Source: Ignavibacteriales bacterium
Lineage (GTDB): Bacteria; Bacteroidota; Ignavibacteria; Ignavibacteriales; Melioribacteraceae
Direction of reading: 5' to 3'
NCBI GenBank assembly: GCA_026390795.1
Contig: JAPLFG010000003.1
Span: forward strand, 744,001-808,000
DNA: 64,000 nucleotides
A program made the translations under genes and the position numbers. Each line of letters starts with the position of its first letter. Position 1 is the first letter of the stretch. Below are positions 26,403 to 35,527 of the stretch, piece after piece. The notes under the pieces are model-generated. The model worked only from the letters and a program-made list of their open reading frames with translations, had not been told where the DNA came from and ran no database searches.

Positions 26403-27776
26403 ATGCCAGCAAAAATTTTGATTGTTGATGATGAGAAATCAATCCGGGATTCACTTAAAATGGTTTTAGCCGAAGAAGGGTTTGCTACCGATTCCGCAGG
26501 CGACGGCGAAGAAGCACTTCTAAAAATTAAAGAAAATGATTACGACGTTGTCATCTCTGATATAAAGATGCCGAAGCTGGACGGTATGCAGCTTTTGGAA
26601 TCTGCGTCCAAAATTTCACCGGAGACATTCTTTATTATAATGACTGCTTATGCATCGGTTAAAACAGCAATTGACGCACTTCGAAACGGCGCATTTGATT
26701 ATTTAATCAAGCCGGTTGAGTTTGAAGACGTAATCATCAGAGTAAAAAGATTAATAGAGTATAAAAAACTTGCGGCAGAAAATAAATCATTGCGCCAAAG
26801 AATTTCTTCCGATTCAGGCTTTACTAATCTGATCGGCAAAAGTGAACCGATGAAAAAAATTTTTGATGTCATTTCCCAGGTTGCACCGACAAACAGTAAT
26901 GTTTTGATTTTTGGAAAAAGCGGAACCGGTAAAGAACTTGTAGCCAAAGCAATTCACTACAATAGTCTACGCAAAGACAAGATTTTTCTTCCAATTAACT
27001 GCGGTGCAATTTCGGAAAATCTAATCGAAAGCGAATTGTTTGGACACAAAAAAGGATCTTTCACCGGTGCGTCGGATGATAAAGTCGGACTATTTAAAGT
27101 TGCCGATGGCGGAACACTCTTTCTTGATGAAATTGGAGAACTGCCTATAAATCTTCAAGTAAAACTTTTACGTGCAATTGAAGACCGGGAGTTTATTCCG
27201 GTGGGCGGTGTGAAAGCAGTTAGTACTGATGTGAGAATAATAGCTGCATCCAATCAAGATCTTTACGAAAAAACAAAGACAAACGAATTTCGTGAAGATC
27301 TTTATTATAGACTGAATGTAATTGAGATAAAGCTGCCGACATTGAATGAGCGTTCTGAAGACATTCCTCTACTAATTAACTTCTTTATAGATAAATTCTC
27401 GAAAGAGATGGGGAAAAAAATAATCGGCGTTGATAACGAAACCATGAAAATACTTTTAGCCCATGATTGGCGCGGTGGTGTTAGAGAGTTGGAAAATGTT
27501 ATTGAACGCGCAATGATTTTTGCTTCGAAGGATTATATAACTATTGACGATCTTGCCGAACATTTCCGAGGGAAAGAAGTTCAAGATAATTTTCCCGATC
27601 TGTTGAAAGACGCCATTAAAGATTTTGAAAAAGAACATATATTAAAGACAATCAAAAAATATAATTACAACAAAGAAGAAGCGGCAAAGGCTTTAGATAT
27701 TGGTCTTTCTTCTCTCTATAGGAAAATGGATGAACTTGGAATACCAACAAGAACAATCAAGGAAGATGAGAATTAA
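26403..27776 (+). CDS. Sigma-54-dependent response regulator (NtrC family)
   Basis: A 457-residue activator. The receiver domain (1-120) has DDE and phospho-Asp in VVISDIKMPKLDG near residue 53. The AAA+ domain has Walker A GKSGTGKE near 172, the sigma-54 contact loop GSFTGA (Ser for the usual Ala) near 218, and Walker B FLDEIGE. A Fis-type HTH ends the protein (KEEAAKALDIGLSSLYRKMDEL). A GGAG ribosome-binding site precedes it. It pairs with the upstream kinase. Its stop overlaps the convergent TonB receptor stop by 4 bp. Confidence 0.94.
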   Translation: MPAKILIVDDEKSIRDSLKMVLAEEGFATDSAGDGEEALLKIKENDYDVVISDIKMPKLDGMQLLESASKISPETFFIIMTAYASVKTAIDALRNGAFDYLIKPVEFEDVIIRVKRLIEYKKLAAENKSLRQRISSDSGFTNLIGKSEPMKKIFDVISQVAPTNSNVLIFGKSGTGKELVAKAIHYNSLRKDKIFLPINCGAISENLIESELFGHKKGSFTGASDDKVGLFKVADGGTLFLDEIGELPINLQVKLLRAIEDREFIPVGGVKAVSTDVRIIAASNQDLYEKTKTNEFREDLYYRLNVIEIKLPTLNERSEDIPLLINFFIDKFSKEMGKKIIGVDNETMKILLAHDWRGGVRELENVIERAMIFASKDYITIDDLAEHFRGKEVQDNFPDLLKDAIKDFEKEHILKTIKKYNYNKEEAAKALDIGLSSLYRKMDELGIPTRTIKEDEN

Positions 27777-30052
27777 AATTCCATGCTCACACCGATTGAC
27801 GGCAATAGACCGATTGATGATTGATCATCAATTTTTCCATTACGGTAATCCCATCGAATAGTATTTGTGTTCTTATTGTTGTAGATATTCTGAATATCCA
27901 AATATGTTATCAATGCCCAGTCGTCAAAATCCCAACGCCGGTCAACCCGCAAATCTAAAGAGTGAACAGGTTTGAATCGGGAACTATTGTAGTTTGCCAC
28001 GCTCTGAGTTCCATCATCATTGAATGGTGTATAAGGATTACCTGTTGCAAATCTAAACTTGAAAGACGCTTCCCAATTTTTATTAAAAATATAACCGCCG
28101 GTTAAATTCACAATCCAATTCTGGCTATAACTGCCGGCTCGTTTTACTCCGTCAAGCCCGGTAAAATTAGATTCACTCCACGTAACGCTCAATATTCCAT
28201 AATTAGGAGTATCGGAAGATTTTTTTTGAAGAGAAAATTCGATTCCGTGAACATCTCCAATTCCAGCGCTCACGAGCGGTTCAAGACCAAAGGATGCAAA
28301 GTTTTCATCGCCGCCGCCATAACCCGCGCCGGTATTGGCTAATACAAGGTATGGGCGTAAAACACTCGCCGGGTAATTTTCATAATTTTTATAAAAACTT
28401 TCCACCTTCATCCGGAGATCATCTCTCAATCTTCTTTCATATCCCAGCACAAACTGATTAACACGCACAGCTTTTAAGTTTCTGTTCGATTCATCTGCTA
28501 TTAGCCAGATGTATGAAGGACTCTGATGATAAATTCCCGCACTGAAATTTATGGAAGATATTTCATTTAGCATGAATGCAGTTGATAATCTGGGACTGAA
28601 ATAAAAGGTTACATTAATTCCGCTGAAGTAATCCCCTCTTCCACCAAAACTTATTCGTAACCTATCAAACATTGTATTCGAATACTGTGAGTAGATTCCA
28701 AACTTTGTAAAGTTTTTTGCGGAATTGAGGGAAGTTATATTAAGTTTCTCACCGAATGTTGTTATGAAATTTGGAAGTTTAATATCGGCGGAAAATTTAA
28801 TTAGCTTGGCGGAAAGTCCGAAATTCAATTCAGAATTTGTAGAAAGTTTGTAAATGATATCTCCTTTCAATTCATTCTCACCTTCCCGCGATTTATTAAG
28901 AAAAATTGGATTAAGGAGAGTATCGCGTTGAGAAGAATCGAAGTCAGTAAAATTTCTGCTTAGACTAATGTTGAAAAATCCTTTTTCGAACAGATGACGA
29001 TATGATAATCCCGTTATATATGAGTTTTGATTTGATGCGAGAATTCTGGAATTCTCATACAAGTCTTCCGAATCTTTGTTGTTAAATTTTACTTTATCAA
29101 ACGCACCGATGAACAAATACGAGAAACGGTTTTTGGCATCAAGGTCATAACTGAACTTAGTTAAAGCATCATAATACTCCGGTACAAAATTGAATCCGGC
29201 AGCGTTAAAAATAAAATCGAGATAACTTCGCCTCGCAGAAAAAATAAAATTTCCTTTTTTACCAAGCGGTCCTTCCAGATTCAGTCCAAACTGAGACGCA
29301 GATATAGTCCCTTTGCCTCCTAGACGGTCTTTTCTTCCCTCTCTCAAATCAATTGTTAAAACTGATGAGAGCTTATCACCGTAAAGAGAAGAAAATCCTC
29401 CGCTCGAGAAACTTGTCTCACGCACAAAATCCAAATTGATAAAACTAAGTGGTCCTCCGGTGGCTCCCTGGCTTCCAAAGTGATTTATATTCGGCACAAT
29501 GAATCCATCAACAAGATAAAGATTTTCCGACGGTGCCCCACCGCGTACAATTAGATCATTCCTTCCCGCGCTAGTCTGAGCAACACCCGGCAAAACTGAG
29601 AGCGCGCGAACGACATCTTCAAATCCTCCCGGCGCCCTTCGTATCTCTTCATAACTCAAATTAGCAACACTTCCAATTTCACTTGGATCCATTTCAAAAT
29701 AACCGGAACTGACTGTAACTCCTTCCAATTCAATCAAAGTGCTTACCATTTTAAGCAAAAGACTTGTTGGTTTAGCGTTATTCACAATTACATCGGATTT
29801 AATTATCGTACTATAACCGAGAGCTGAAACACGGACTTGATAGATTCCGGCATCCAAATTAGAAATTATAAATTCTCCATTTAGATCAGCCGCCGCTCCT
29901 TTTTCAGAACCAACTATCACAATATTAACTCCGGGAATAGGTTCGTTTGTGACTTCATCTACAACTTTTCCAGAGATGGTTCCTTTCAGATTTTGAGCAG
30001 ATAAAGTTATTCCAAGTAACATCATAAAAATTAAGAGGTGTAGGTATTTCAT
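27773..30052 (-). CDS. TonB-dependent outer-membrane receptor with carboxypeptidase-like N-domain
   Basis: About 759 residues from the ATG at 30052 (MKYLHLL; GGAAG just upstream), with a signal peptide ending at LSAQ. A carboxypeptidase-regulatory-like beta-sandwich follows (KGTISGKVVDEVTNEPIPGV), then a plug domain (EDVVRALSVLPGVAQTS, NDLIVRGGAPSENLYLVDG) and a barrel ending SIGVSMEF with a C-terminal Phe. This architecture is typical of Bacteroidota importers. No SusD partner is adjacent. The ligand is unknown. Confidence 0.92.
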   Translation of the reverse strand: MKYLHLLIFMMLLGITLSAQNLKGTISGKVVDEVTNEPIPGVNIVIVGSEKGAAADLNGEFIISNLDAGIYQVRVSALGYSTIIKSDVIVNNAKPTSLLLKMVSTLIELEGVTVSSGYFEMDPSEIGSVANLSYEEIRRAPGGFEDVVRALSVLPGVAQTSAGRNDLIVRGGAPSENLYLVDGFIVPNINHFGSQGATGGPLSFINLDFVRETSFSSGGFSSLYGDKLSSVLTIDLREGRKDRLGGKGTISASQFGLNLEGPLGKKGNFIFSARRSYLDFIFNAAGFNFVPEYYDALTKFSYDLDAKNRFSYLFIGAFDKVKFNNKDSEDLYENSRILASNQNSYITGLSYRHLFEKGFFNISLSRNFTDFDSSQRDTLLNPIFLNKSREGENELKGDIIYKLSTNSELNFGLSAKLIKFSADIKLPNFITTFGEKLNITSLNSAKNFTKFGIYSQYSNTMFDRLRISFGGRGDYFSGINVTFYFSPRLSTAFMLNEISSINFSAGIYHQSPSYIWLIADESNRNLKAVRVNQFVLGYERRLRDDLRMKVESFYKNYENYPASVLRPYLVLANTGAGYGGGDENFASFGLEPLVSAGIGDVHGIEFSLQKKSSDTPNYGILSVTWSESNFTGLDGVKRAGSYSQNWIVNLTGGYIFNKNWEASFKFRFATGNPYTPFNDDGTQSVANYNSSRFKPVHSLDLRVDRRWDFDDWALITYLDIQNIYNNKNTNTIRWDYRNGKIDDQSSIGLLPSIGVSMEF

Positions 30053-30194
30053 ATCTTCCATTTATTTTTTTTCAATGTCCGCTAAACACTGTAATAATTA
30101 AATTAGTTTCTCATTCACACTTAAATAGTCTCATATGCTGTATTAAAAATTATTTTATTATATTTGATCCACTTTTCATTGAATATCGAAGGGT

Positions 30195-31685
30195 ATGGAG
30201 AAAGATAAAATTAATTTTGATGCCTTGAAAGAATTCAACAGCAGATTTAGTAATATTTTTTTTTCGATAAAATATCTTAACGGTTCTGCGGAAAGTTTTG
30301 TATCAGATTCCGTTGAAAAAATTACCGGTTACACACCCGCCGAAATAAATAGTCTACCGGAAAACCACTACTCGATTATTTATGAAGAAGATTTAAGTGA
30401 CGTTAAAAAGAATCTGCTTGAATTCGAGAACGATACCGTAAAAGATTCACTTGAGTTCACATACAGAATTAATTCCAAATCCGGTAAACAAGTTTGGGTA
30501 AAGGAATTTTTGACCGTAGTTCGCGCTGAAACCGGAACAGATATAATTCAGAAAAAAAGCACAGTCCTAGATATTTCCGATATTAAGCTTAATGAAGCTG
30601 AACTTCAGAAATCTTGCGATTCTCTTAAAGAGCTGAATGTATCGAAAGATAAATTTATTTCTATTGTGTCGCATGATCTTCGCGCTCCATTTACTACGCT
30701 TCTTGGCTTTTCAGAAATTCTTTTGAACGAACAGGATGTTTCTGAAGATGAGCGGAACGAATATATCCGGTATATTTATGATGCATCAAAATCCCAGCTT
30801 AACCTGATTAATTGTCTTCTAGATTGGTCGCGTCTACAAACCGGCAGAATAAAAGTTGACCCGGTTCGCCTAAATGTTAAAGCTGTTGTTTCGACCGCGG
30901 TTACACCGCTTACAGGTGACGCAGTCAGAAAAAATATTGATGTTAAGATAGACATTCCTTCGGATCTTCATATAAACGCAGACGAACGATTGATAAGCCA
31001 AGCCATTGTAAATTTAGCGACAAATGCAATCAAGTTTACTCCGGAAGGGAAAGAAGTTCATCTCTCGGCAAGCAGATTTAAAGAAGGCATGATTGAAATT
31101 GTCGTCCGCGATGAAGGACTCGGAATTTCGGAAGAGAATCAGACGAAACTTTTCAAGATAGATCAAAAGTTTTCTCTCGTTGGAACGAACGGAGAAAAAG
31201 GGAGCGGGCTTGGATTAACATTAGTCAAAGAAATAATTGAAAAACACGGTGGACAGGTTTGGTTTTATTCTCAAGTTGGAGAAGGAAGCGAGTTCCATTG
31301 CACGGTTCCCGAAGCTAAAAACCTTGTTTTGTTAGTTGAAGACGACAAGAGTATTAGAACGCTTTACAAAAAAATTATTGAACAGGCTCTTCCAAATTTC
31401 GATGTAAAATTTGCAGATAACGGTTACGAGGCAATTGGAATGTACAGGGATCTGCTTCCTACAATAATTATTACCGATCATGACATGCCGCTGATGAACG
31501 GAATTCAATTGGTTGAGGCGATCCAGAAAAAAGAAGCGAATAGAACGGTTCCAATTATTGTTGTCTCCGCTAAACTTAACGATGAGATTTCCAAAAAATA
31601 TTTACGTCTTGGTGTTGATAGAATAATATCTAAACCGGTAGAACATGATTTGTTGGTGAGCCAGATCAGAGAATGTCTTTTCTAA
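30195..31685 (+). CDS. Hybrid PAS histidine kinase with C-terminal receiver
   Basis: A 496-residue soluble protein. A PAS domain lies at about 20-130 (SVEKITGYTPAEINSLP). HisKA has the phospho-acceptor in SIVSHDLRAPF. HATPase has NLATNAIKFTPEGKEV, DEGLGIS and GSGLGLTLVKEI. A receiver domain at about 375-495 has LLVEDDKS and phospho-Asp in IITDHDMPLMNG. The internal receiver implies phosphorelay. No transmembrane helix is present. No output gene is adjacent; the downstream gene is a NusG paralogue. Confidence 0.9.
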   Translation: MEKDKINFDALKEFNSRFSNIFFSIKYLNGSAESFVSDSVEKITGYTPAEINSLPENHYSIIYEEDLSDVKKNLLEFENDTVKDSLEFTYRINSKSGKQVWVKEFLTVVRAETGTDIIQKKSTVLDISDIKLNEAELQKSCDSLKELNVSKDKFISIVSHDLRAPFTTLLGFSEILLNEQDVSEDERNEYIRYIYDASKSQLNLINCLLDWSRLQTGRIKVDPVRLNVKAVVSTAVTPLTGDAVRKNIDVKIDIPSDLHINADERLISQAIVNLATNAIKFTPEGKEVHLSASRFKEGMIEIVVRDEGLGISEENQTKLFKIDQKFSLVGTNGEKGSGLGLTLVKEIIEKHGGQVWFYSQVGEGSEFHCTVPEAKNLVLLVEDDKSIRTLYKKIIEQALPNFDVKFADNGYEAIGMYRDLLPTIIITDHDMPLMNGIQLVEAIQKKEANRTVPIIVVSAKLNDEISKKYLRLGVDRIISKPVEHDLLVSQIRECLF

Positions 31686-31725
31686 CAAAAATCACAATCA
31701 TCACTTTCTGATTAGACAGGTTAAA

Positions 31726-32241
31726 ATGGCTTCAGTGAACGACATTACTGTAAAACATTGGCTCGCACTTTATACAAAACCACGTCAGGAATTCAAAGCT
31801 GCAATTCAGCTGGAAAGCGTTTCAATTGAGTATTATCTTCCTACAATTACGGTAATGAAAAAATGGAGTGATCGGAAGAAAAAAATTACGGAACCGCTCT
31901 TCCGTGGCTACATTTTTATTCACGTTTCTGAAAGAAATAGGATGCTGGCAGTTTCTCAAAAGGCAATTGTGAAAACTGTTTTTTTTGATGGTAAACCTTC
32001 AATAATTCCGGAATGGGAAATTGCAAATATCAAAAGAATATTATTTGATTCTCCCGAAGTGTTTGTAAGCAATAAGATTGAAGTCGGCACAAAAGTAAAA
32101 ATAATTGATGGTCCGTTCAAAGATGTAATTGGAGTTGTAACTAGTACACAGGAAGATAAATGGCTTGCAGTCTCAGTTGAGCTGCTGCGATGTTCTGTTA
32201 TGGTCCGGCTACCAAACGAAAGTGTGCTAAAATTTCTTTAA
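31726..32241 (+). CDS. NusG-family antiterminator, UpxY-like paralogue
   Basis: A 171-residue NusG paralogue. The NGN domain is evident from HWLALYTKPRQEFKAA and LFRGYIFIHV. The KOW motif reads VGTKVKIIDGPFKDVIGVV. UpxY-type proteins in Bacteroidota bind RNA polymerase and stop premature termination in long polysaccharide operons. This copy is monocistronic and not at the head of a polysaccharide operon, so its target is not indicated by position. The housekeeping nusG is not in the window. Confidence 0.85.
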   Translation: MASVNDITVKHWLALYTKPRQEFKAAIQLESVSIEYYLPTITVMKKWSDRKKKITEPLFRGYIFIHVSERNRMLAVSQKAIVKTVFFDGKPSIIPEWEIANIKRILFDSPEVFVSNKIEVGTKVKIIDGPFKDVIGVVTSTQEDKWLAVSVELLRCSVMVRLPNESVLKFL

Positions 32242-32305
32242 AGTAATTTTCTCCTTCCCCGTATTTTTTAGTAAATTGAAATAGAACAAAGGACATACCT
32301 TCAAT

Positions 32306-33277
32306 ATGTTAGATCAAAAAGCGCTTAATGAATTTTCTATCGGTGACGAACTTCTAATTTTTCTTATAGTCAGTAAATGTGAAGTTAAAACATCTAAAAA
32401 CGGAAAGTTATTTCTCAATTTGGAATTGCGGGACAAATCTGCCGCACTTCCATCTAAAGTATGGGACAACGCCGAAGAATATTCCAAAAAATTAAAAGAG
32501 GGTACTGTTGTAAAAGTTGCCGGATTGATAGAAGATTTTAACGGCGCTCCTCAAATTAAAATCGAAAAAATTCGTCCGGCACAGGAAAGTGATAATGTAC
32601 TACCGGAAGATTTTTTGCCAAGATCTCGCCGCCCGCTTGATGAAATGATGGATGAACTGAATCAAGTAATCGATTCCGTTAAAAACCAATATTTGAATAA
32701 ACTTTTAAGAACAATTCTCTCCGGAGAAAATCTTGATAAATATTGCCGCACACCTGCCGGTAAAGGATGGCATCATGCTTATATTCACGGATTGCTGGAA
32801 CATACGTTAGAGATTGTCCGCATTTGCAAACTGATGTGTTCAATTCATTCCGATCTTAACCATGATCTATTAATCTCCGGCGCACTGCTTCATGATTTCG
32901 GTAAGACGGAAGAACTTACTTACGATTCTGTTTTCGATTATTCGGATAAGGGTAAGTTGATCGGACATATTATGATCGGCGCACTTACAGTTGAAAAAAC
33001 CGCTTCATCAATACCAGACTTTCCGGAAGAATTAAAAACTCATTTGATACATTTAGTTTTAAGTCATCAAGGAAAGTTGGAATTTGCATCTCCTGTTGAA
33101 CCGAAAACTTTAGAAGCAATCGCTCTTTATCAGGCAGATGAACTCAGCGCAAAGACTAATGCTTATAAGTATGCAATCGAAGCAGATAAGAATAAAGGAG
33201 GCAGGTGGACAAGATTTCTTCCTCTTGCAGAAACTTCTTTATTCATTCCGGATAATAACTCAGATAAAGCAGAATAA
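32306..33277 (+). CDS. YhaM-like 3'-5' exoribonuclease (OB-fold plus HD domain)
   Basis: A 323-residue protein with an N-terminal OB-fold (about 10-90; LELRDKSAALPSKVWDN) and a C-terminal HD metal-phosphohydrolase domain. The HD motifs are HHAYIHGLLEHTLEI, SGALLHDFGKTEEL and VLSHQG. This arrangement is that of the YhaM/CBF1 exoribonuclease family, which degrades RNA or single-stranded DNA from the 3' end. It is in the same direction as the NusG paralogue 64 bp upstream. Confidence 0.87.
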   Translation: MLDQKALNEFSIGDELLIFLIVSKCEVKTSKNGKLFLNLELRDKSAALPSKVWDNAEEYSKKLKEGTVVKVAGLIEDFNGAPQIKIEKIRPAQESDNVLPEDFLPRSRRPLDEMMDELNQVIDSVKNQYLNKLLRTILSGENLDKYCRTPAGKGWHHAYIHGLLEHTLEIVRICKLMCSIHSDLNHDLLISGALLHDFGKTEELTYDSVFDYSDKGKLIGHIMIGALTVEKTASSIPDFPEELKTHLIHLVLSHQGKLEFASPVEPKTLEAIALYQADELSAKTNAYKYAIEADKNKGGRWTRFLPLAETSLFIPDNNSDKAE

Positions 33278-33313
33278 AAGTAAATCAATCATCCACTAAT
33301 TGAGGAATGCATT

Positions 33314-34099
33314 ATGGAAAGAACAAACAAATCTTTCATTTTACTAATCGTCTTTATTTTAACATCTTTTGGGAGAGTATATTCACAATCACTCGATGCT
33401 CTGATGGATGAAGGGGAGAAATATTATAAAGAATTTAATAACGAAAAAGCTCTCGATGCTTTTAAGAAAGCCGAAAAAATAGAACCAAATAATTATGAAG
33501 TTCTCTGGCACTTATCACGTACTTATGTAGATATAGCCGATAAAATGCCCGCAAGTACAAGCGAGCAAGAAGACGCACAACTTGCAGTCTTTCAAAAAGC
33601 TCTTGACTATGCCGATAAATCCGTCAAACTACAGCCTGATCAGGCTGGAGGATTATTGCGCCGTGCAATTGCGAATGGAAAAATTGCTTTATTTAAAGGT
33701 GTATTTTCCGTTGCGGGTGTTGTAAATAGTGTAAGAGCTGATGTTGAAAAATCAATTCAGCTTGGTAACGGCGGTAATTTTATTCAAGGGGTTGCCCATT
33801 ATGTATTGGCAAGAACACATGCAAAGACAAGCGAAAAATGGAAACCTGCACGCTCTATTCTCGGATTAGGCTGGGCAGATAATGAAATAGCTTTAAAAGA
33901 ATACAAAAAAGCAATTGAAATTTATCCCGGCTATATGATGTTCTATGTTGATTATGCACTCTCACTTATCCGTGAGGATGATTATAAAACGGCTCGCGAA
34001 ATGTTGAACAAAGCTCTTACCTGTAAATTTCAGCATCAAGATGATGAGAAAAGATTAGCAGAAGCGAAAAAACTTTTGAACGACATAAAAGACGAATAA
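33314..34099 (+). CDS. Exported tetratricopeptide-repeat protein
   Basis: A 261-residue protein. A signal peptide (FILLIVFILTSF) ends around VYSQ, and TPR-like helices follow: DEGEKYYKEFNNEKALDAFKK, then KPARSILGLGWADNEIALKEY and YPGYMMFYVDYALSLIREDDY. TPR modules mediate protein contacts, so a periplasmic scaffold role is likely. No enzymatic motif is visible. A GAGGAA ribosome-binding site precedes the ATG. A repeat element follows its stop. Confidence 0.8.
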   Translation: MERTNKSFILLIVFILTSFGRVYSQSLDALMDEGEKYYKEFNNEKALDAFKKAEKIEPNNYEVLWHLSRTYVDIADKMPASTSEQEDAQLAVFQKALDYADKSVKLQPDQAGGLLRRAIANGKIALFKGVFSVAGVVNSVRADVEKSIQLGNGGNFIQGVAHYVLARTHAKTSEKWKPARSILGLGWADNEIALKEYKKAIEIYPGYMMFYVDYALSLIREDDYKTAREMLNKALTCKFQHQDDEKRLAEAKKLLNDIKDE

Positions 34100-34110
34100 T
34101 TTTTTTTCTA

Positions 34111-34160
34111 TGTCATTCTGAGTCCTCCGCCTAACGCGGAGGGCGAAGAATCTCATTCTA
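34111..34160. repeat. Intergenic repeat element with nested GC-rich hairpin
   Basis: It begins TGTCATTCTGAG and ends GCGAAGAATCTCATT, echoing the element at 23034 read on the opposite strand. Between the halves lies a 7-bp perfect stem, CCTCCGC/GCGGAGG (34124-34130 and 34136-34142), with a 5-nt loop. This is unusually GC-rich for the region. Further short palindromes follow to about 34190. Confidence 0.7.
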
Positions 34161-34205
34161 AAATCTTCACAACTATTCTTAAGATTCAGAATAAATAATA
34201 CTCTT

Positions 34206-34946
34206 ATGGAATTCAAACCGGAATTCATTGCTAAGCTAAGCTCGGCAAAAAGGATCGTCTTTTTTACAGGTGCCGGAATCTCCGCGGAAAGCGGAATTCC
34301 AATATTCCGCGGTAAAGATGGAATCTGGAATAAGATGAAACCCGAAGAGCTTGCAAACTTCGATGCTTTTATGCGTAACCCGGATTTAGTCTGGGAATGG
34401 TATCAGCACAGAAGAGATATCGTTAACAAAGCTCAACCGAATGCCGGACATATTGCCATCGCAGAATTTGAGAATTATTTTGATGTCTCGGTCGTAACAC
34501 AAAACATTGATAACCTTCACCGCCGTGCCGGTTCCAAAAATATTTTTGAGCTTCACGGCAATATCGAAAGAAATTTCTGTATCAATTGTCACACATTTTA
34601 TAATTCTCTTGAAATTGAATTACCCGGCACAGCACCAAAATGTTCTAAGTGCGGCGGACTGGTTCGTCCAGACGTAGTTTGGTTCGGAGAAATGCTTCCT
34701 CAGGATGAATTCAGCGAAGGCGAAAAAGCCGCTGAGTGGAGCGATATCTGTTTTGTTGTTGGCACATCAGCAGTAGTTTATCCTGCAGCATATATTCCAA
34801 TAACGGCAAAGCAGGCCGGCTCCTACATTGTCGAAATAAATTTAGAGCCAACGGAAATGTCACGCTTTGCTGATTATTCAATCTATGGGAAATCGGGAGA
34901 GATTCTACCGAGTATTTTGAACGAAGTGAAAAAGTTTAAGAATTAA
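34206..34946 (+). CDS. cobB: SIR2-family NAD-dependent protein deacylase
   Basis: A 246-residue sirtuin that removes acyl groups from lysines using NAD+. The NAD motif is FTGAGISAESGIPIFRG near residue 20, followed by TQNIDNLHRRAGS and the catalytic His in ELHGN. A zinc-binding set is formed by CINCHTF and CSKCGG, and then VRPDVVWFGE. The spacing suits the bacterial CobB class. Its 3' end overlaps the convergent small gene by 11 bp. Confidence 0.93.
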   Translation: MEFKPEFIAKLSSAKRIVFFTGAGISAESGIPIFRGKDGIWNKMKPEELANFDAFMRNPDLVWEWYQHRRDIVNKAQPNAGHIAIAEFENYFDVSVVTQNIDNLHRRAGSKNIFELHGNIERNFCINCHTFYNSLEIELPGTAPKCSKCGGLVRPDVVWFGEMLPQDEFSEGEKAAEWSDICFVVGTSAVVYPAAYIPITAKQAGSYIVEINLEPTEMSRFADYSIYGKSGEILPSILNEVKKFKN

Positions 34947-35139
34947 TTTTAGATTTTTTTCTTTTTGGCGGATAAATACGAATTAGCGCGCGAAGCGCAT
35001 TATTAACTTCTTCCGATGACGAAAATACTTTTGCTACGTCATCATCAATTTGAACAATAACTTGTTTTTCTGTTTTTGCAAATCGATTTGGTTTTGATTT
35101 GCTGTAATCGAAGTTATATTCTTGTTTCCTCTTCCGCAT
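34936..35139 (-). CDS. Small hypothetical protein, possible antitoxin-like DNA binder
   Basis: About 67 residues from the ATG at 35139; a TTG 18 bp upstream would extend it. It is basic at both ends, with a middle reading KQVIVQIDDDVAKVFSSSEEVNNALRALI. The strand-then-helices layout is like ribbon-helix-helix antitoxins that carry a DFSK-type N-terminus. No toxin gene is adjacent. It overlaps the 3' end of queD by 26 bp, so it is probably on the queE-queD transcript. The functional call is weak. Confidence 0.5.
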   Translation of the reverse strand: MRKRKQEYNFDYSKSKPNRFAKTEKQVIVQIDDDVAKVFSSSEEVNNALRALIRIYPPKRKKSKINS

Positions 35140-35527
35140 AAGTATTCTCAGTTTCAAAAACGCGTACTTTTATTGAATGAATATTCTTGGGGAGATTAGA
35201 TGATTTAATTTTATCCAGAAGATAGAGACAAATATTTTCTGCGGTAGTTTCAAAATGAACAACAACCATTTGAGAGTTCAATTTCTGGAGAGCTTCAATT
35301 ACTTCTTTATCATTCTTAGAAACCATAAATGAATGATCAAGTTCTTCAATTATAGGACCGATAATTTTCTTTACGTCAAAATAATCAATAACCATTCCGT
35401 TAGAATCCGGATCTCCGGTTAGTTCAACCATACATTTATAAGAATGCCCGTGCAGGTTTTTACATTTACCTAAATGAAAAGGAAGACGGTGCCCCATTTC
35501 CCAATGAAATTCTTTTGCAATTTTCAT
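35114..35527 (-). CDS. queD: 6-carboxytetrahydropterin synthase QueD
   Basis: About 137 residues from the ATG at 35527. It makes 6-carboxytetrahydropterin from dihydroneopterin triphosphate in the 7-deazaguanine (queuosine) pathway. Zinc ligands and the catalytic Cys are visible: FHWEMGHRL, KCKNLHGHSY, and LDHSFM. GMVIDYFDVKK is the conserved pterin-site region. The start overlaps the queE stop by one base (TGATG), so the two are translationally coupled. Confidence 0.93.
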   Translation of the reverse strand: MKIAKEFHWEMGHRLPFHLGKCKNLHGHSYKCMVELTGDPDSNGMVIDYFDVKKIIGPIIEELDHSFMVSKNDKEVIEALQKLNSQMVVVHFETTAENICLYLLDKIKSSNLPKNIHSIKVRVFETENTYAEEETRI

